DNA of 7,946 bases, from NCBI GenBank assembly GCA_028284845.1, contig JANQQY010000626.1, positions 1-7,946 of the forward strand, given 5' to 3'. Source of the DNA: Spirochaetales bacterium. Lineage in GTDB: Bacteria; Spirochaetota; Spirochaetia; DSM-27196; SLST01. Below, piece by piece: positions 6,110 to 7,946 of this stretch. The position numbers were made by a program, and so were the translations under genes. Below the pieces are notes generated by a model that was not told the origin of the DNA, made no database searches, and saw only the letters and a list, made by a program, of their open reading frames with translations. Positions within the stretch are counted from its first letter, which is position 1. Each line of letters begins with the position of its first letter.

Positions 6110-7946
6110 GTGAAAACGACGAGCACCAGAATCCGAATTGTGAGTCTCATCGTCGCTCTGACGCTCATCAGCGCCGGCTCCTCGATCTTCTCGTTTATCG
6201 AGTTCAGAAGCCTCGACGGATTGGCCCGTTTCGTGAACGTCTCCGGAAGTCAGCGGATGCGAACGGTGCTCTTGAGCTCGGTTGCCCTGCAATCGTACCG
6301 GAAGCTGCTTCAGGAACAGGCGGACCAGATCGATCTCTCGAGCGAGCGCTCCGAGTTGCGAGAGCTCTTCGCGGAAGAGGGGGAGATCTACGACAGCTTT
6401 ATTGCCGAGCTCGACGCCGCAGAGTGGCCTACTAAGATCGAGGGGCAGGTCGATCAGTGGATAGCCGACTGGCGTGTGTTCGAAGCCGATCTCACGCTCG
6501 TTGTGAGCGCCGAGCGACCCGACCCGCGAGTCCGTCAGGCAGTTGATCGGATCGATGTTATCGAGGCGAACAACCTGCGAAAGCAGATCAACACCATCGT
6601 CGTTGGTATCCAGGAGCTCTCAGACGCTATCTTGAGCCGAATCCGAATCATCTCACTCGCACTGGCGATCGTAACGGTCGGATTTGCGATGCTGGTCGCG
6701 GTCATGGCAAACGGCGCCCTCCTCCCGCTTATCCCACTGGCGGATCGCGTGAGAGCCTTTGGCGCGGGCGATCTTCGAGCCAAGGCCGACGCAAAGCGAA
6801 ACGATGAGATCGGTCAGGTGGCATCAGGCTACAACGCCGCGATCGACGCGATCGCCGGGCTGATCGGGAAGGTGCAGTCGAGCGCCTTAGAGACCGAGGC
6901 GATCAACGGCACGATGACGGCACGAATCGAGGAGTCGCTCACGGCCGCATCCTCGATCGCCGGCCGCGCGCGGCAGACGCGAAGTGAGTTCGGCGCGCTC
7001 GCGGACTCGATTGACTCGGCCTCGGCCGCGGTCGAGCAGATCAACGCCACGGTTCAAAACGTGGCGAAGCGGGCCGACGATCAGGCAAACGCGGTGGAGC
7101 AGGCGACCTCCTCAATGGAGGAGATGTCGGCGTCGATCCAGAATGTGAATCGGATTGCCTCAGACCGCATCCGAACGTCGAACGAGTTGCGCGAAGTCAC
7201 CGAGTCCGGAAGCGAGACCCTTGAGCGGACGGTTGACCTGACCCGATCAATCGGCTCCAAAATGGACGGGGTCTTGGAGCTCGTCTCAGTGATCGATCAG
7301 GTGGCTTCGCAGACCAATCTTCTCGCAATGAATGCTGCGATCGAGGCCGCACACGCGGGCGAGGCCGGGCGCGGCTTCTCCGTGGTCGCCGACGAGATTC
7401 GTAAACTGGCCGAATCGACGGCGACGAGCGCCTCCGAAATCACTCGAACGATTCAAGACCTTGTCACCGAATCAACGGAAGTCGTCCAGGCGGGTGAAGC
7501 GAGCAACCAGGCGTTCACGCGGATCAACGAGGGAGTCCAACGGACCGCAAATGCTTTTGGTGAGATCAGTCAGAGCATGGCTGAGCTCGCCGTCGGCAGT
7601 GAGGAAGTGACAAAGGCAGCGGAATCGTTGCTGCGAATCGCAAGTGACTTTAGGACGGCAATGGATGAGATGCGAACCAGCGCGGTCGACGTTACGCACC
7701 TCCTGACCAGCGTTGGTGACGCCACAGGGGTTGTCGGCGAGCGAATGGAAGGAATCGATCATGACTCGGCCCGGATTAATCAGATCGCCGGTCAAATTGG
7801 AGACGCTGCGCTCGAGAATCTCGACGAGCTCGGCAGGCTCCTTGGCCAGGTGGGCACGTTCACACTCGCCGACGAGCAGCAAGCCGAACAGATTCGGACC
7901 GGACAGAGAATTGCACTCGCCAAGATCGTGCTCGATCATGCGAATT
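6110..7946 (+). CDS. Methyl-accepting chemotaxis protein with NarX/PilJ-like sensor (3' partial)
   Basis: This frame is open from GTG 6110 to the right edge (612 codons, no stop). GTG is preferred because the frame is closed upstream by TAG at 6059 and the N-terminus is typical of chemoreceptors: basic MKTTSTRIRI, then a membrane helix at about 9-30. The extracytoplasmic domain (31-178) is helical and begins with SGSQRMRTVLLSS (45-57), like the P-box of PilJ/NarX-type sensors. The second membrane helix is about 179-203 and HAMP about 201-253. The signalling domain has a canonical tip, QTNLLAMNAAIEAAHAGEAG (401-420), then GRGFSVVADEIRKLAES-type residues. After the coiled coil (to about 584) an acidic, glutamine-containing stretch leads to ALAKIVLDHAN, where the window cuts it, so a further C-terminal domain is likely. 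No clear Shine-Dalgarno sequence precedes the GTG. It should signal to CheA/CheW; the ligand is unknown. Confidence 0.9.
   Translation, partial: MKTTSTRIRIVSLIVALTLISAGSSIFSFIEFRSLDGLARFVNVSGSQRMRTVLLSSVALQSYRKLLQEQADQIDLSSERSELRELFAEEGEIYDSFIAELDAAEWPTKIEGQVDQWIADWRVFEADLTLVVSAERPDPRVRQAVDRIDVIEANNLRKQINTIVVGIQELSDAILSRIRIISLALAIVTVGFAMLVAVMANGALLPLIPLADRVRAFGAGDLRAKADAKRNDEIGQVASGYNAAIDAIAGLIGKVQSSALETEAINGTMTARIEESLTAASSIAGRARQTRSEFGALADSIDSASAAVEQINATVQNVAKRADDQANAVEQATSSMEEMSASIQNVNRIASDRIRTSNELREVTESGSETLERTVDLTRSIGSKMDGVLELVSVIDQVASQTNLLAMNAAIEAAHAGEAGRGFSVVADEIRKLAESTATSASEITRTIQDLVTESTEVVQAGEASNQAFTRINEGVQRTANAFGEISQSMAELAVGSEEVTKAAESLLRIASDFRTAMDEMRTSAVDVTHLLTSVGDATGVVGERMEGIDHDSARINQIAGQIGDAALENLDELGRLLGQVGTFTLADEQQAEQIRTGQRIALAKIVLDHAN

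Noticed and set aside
6094..6435. A 113-codon plus-strand frame starting at ATG 6094
   Set aside because: It overlaps the MCP in another frame and reads as Arg/His-rich sequence without membrane or domain features. The GTG 6110 frame gives a full chemoreceptor.
1..7946. Mobile element, phage or defence island
   Set aside because: No transposase, integrase, terminal repeats, tRNA-adjacent junction or nuclease/toxin-like gene is visible, and codon style is even across the window.

Overview
The window is GC-rich and almost entirely coding, and every supported gene lies on the + strand. The order is: the 3' end of a chemoreceptor gene, a three-gene ABC-2 transporter operon, a large acidic lipoprotein gene, and a second chemoreceptor gene that runs off the right edge. 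I see no RNA genes, CRISPR arrays, insertion sequences or integrase/attachment signatures. No stretch over 300 bases lacks a gene; the longest gap is about 255 bases, before the transporter operon. The chemoreceptor tip style (MNAAIEAAHAGE...GRGF..VADEIRKLAE), the lipobox lipoprotein and the GC-rich codon use fit a free-living spirochaete, possibly a halophilic one. That is an inference from style; there is no marker gene.

Region by region. (1) 1-779 encodes the C-terminal signalling part of a methyl-accepting chemotaxis protein (MCP) with an unusual hairpin tip. (2) 780-1035 is non-coding. It holds a consensus-like promoter followed by a perfect 9-bp-arm inverted repeat lying over the predicted transcription start, most simply a repressor operator. 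(3) 1036-4028 encodes an ATPase and two homologous but different membrane subunits, spaced 8 nt and 0 nt apart. They are very likely co-transcribed and assemble into one exporter with a heterodimeric membrane part. (4) 4029-4203 holds two GC-rich hairpins, then a sigma70-like promoter. (5) 4204-5958 encodes a 584-residue lipoprotein of unknown function whose mature part is strongly acidic and has one lysine. (6) 5959-6109 holds a terminator-like hairpin and a second copy of a composite motif also found before the lipoprotein gene. (7) 6110 to the end encodes a full-architecture MCP: transmembrane segment, NarX/PilJ-like helical sensor, transmembrane segment, HAMP, signalling domain, and the start of a C-terminal extension. 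It starts at GTG.

Functionally, the two MCPs would feed the CheA/CheW chemotaxis array. The transporter is a regulated cassette whose repressor gene is not in the window. The motif CTACA-N6-GTAGGGACGAAA, at the same internal spacing upstream of both the lipoprotein and the second MCP, suggests that these two neighbours may share regulation. That motif, the operator and the nearly lysine-free lipoprotein are the most interesting observations. I did not find a clearly new multi-gene system.
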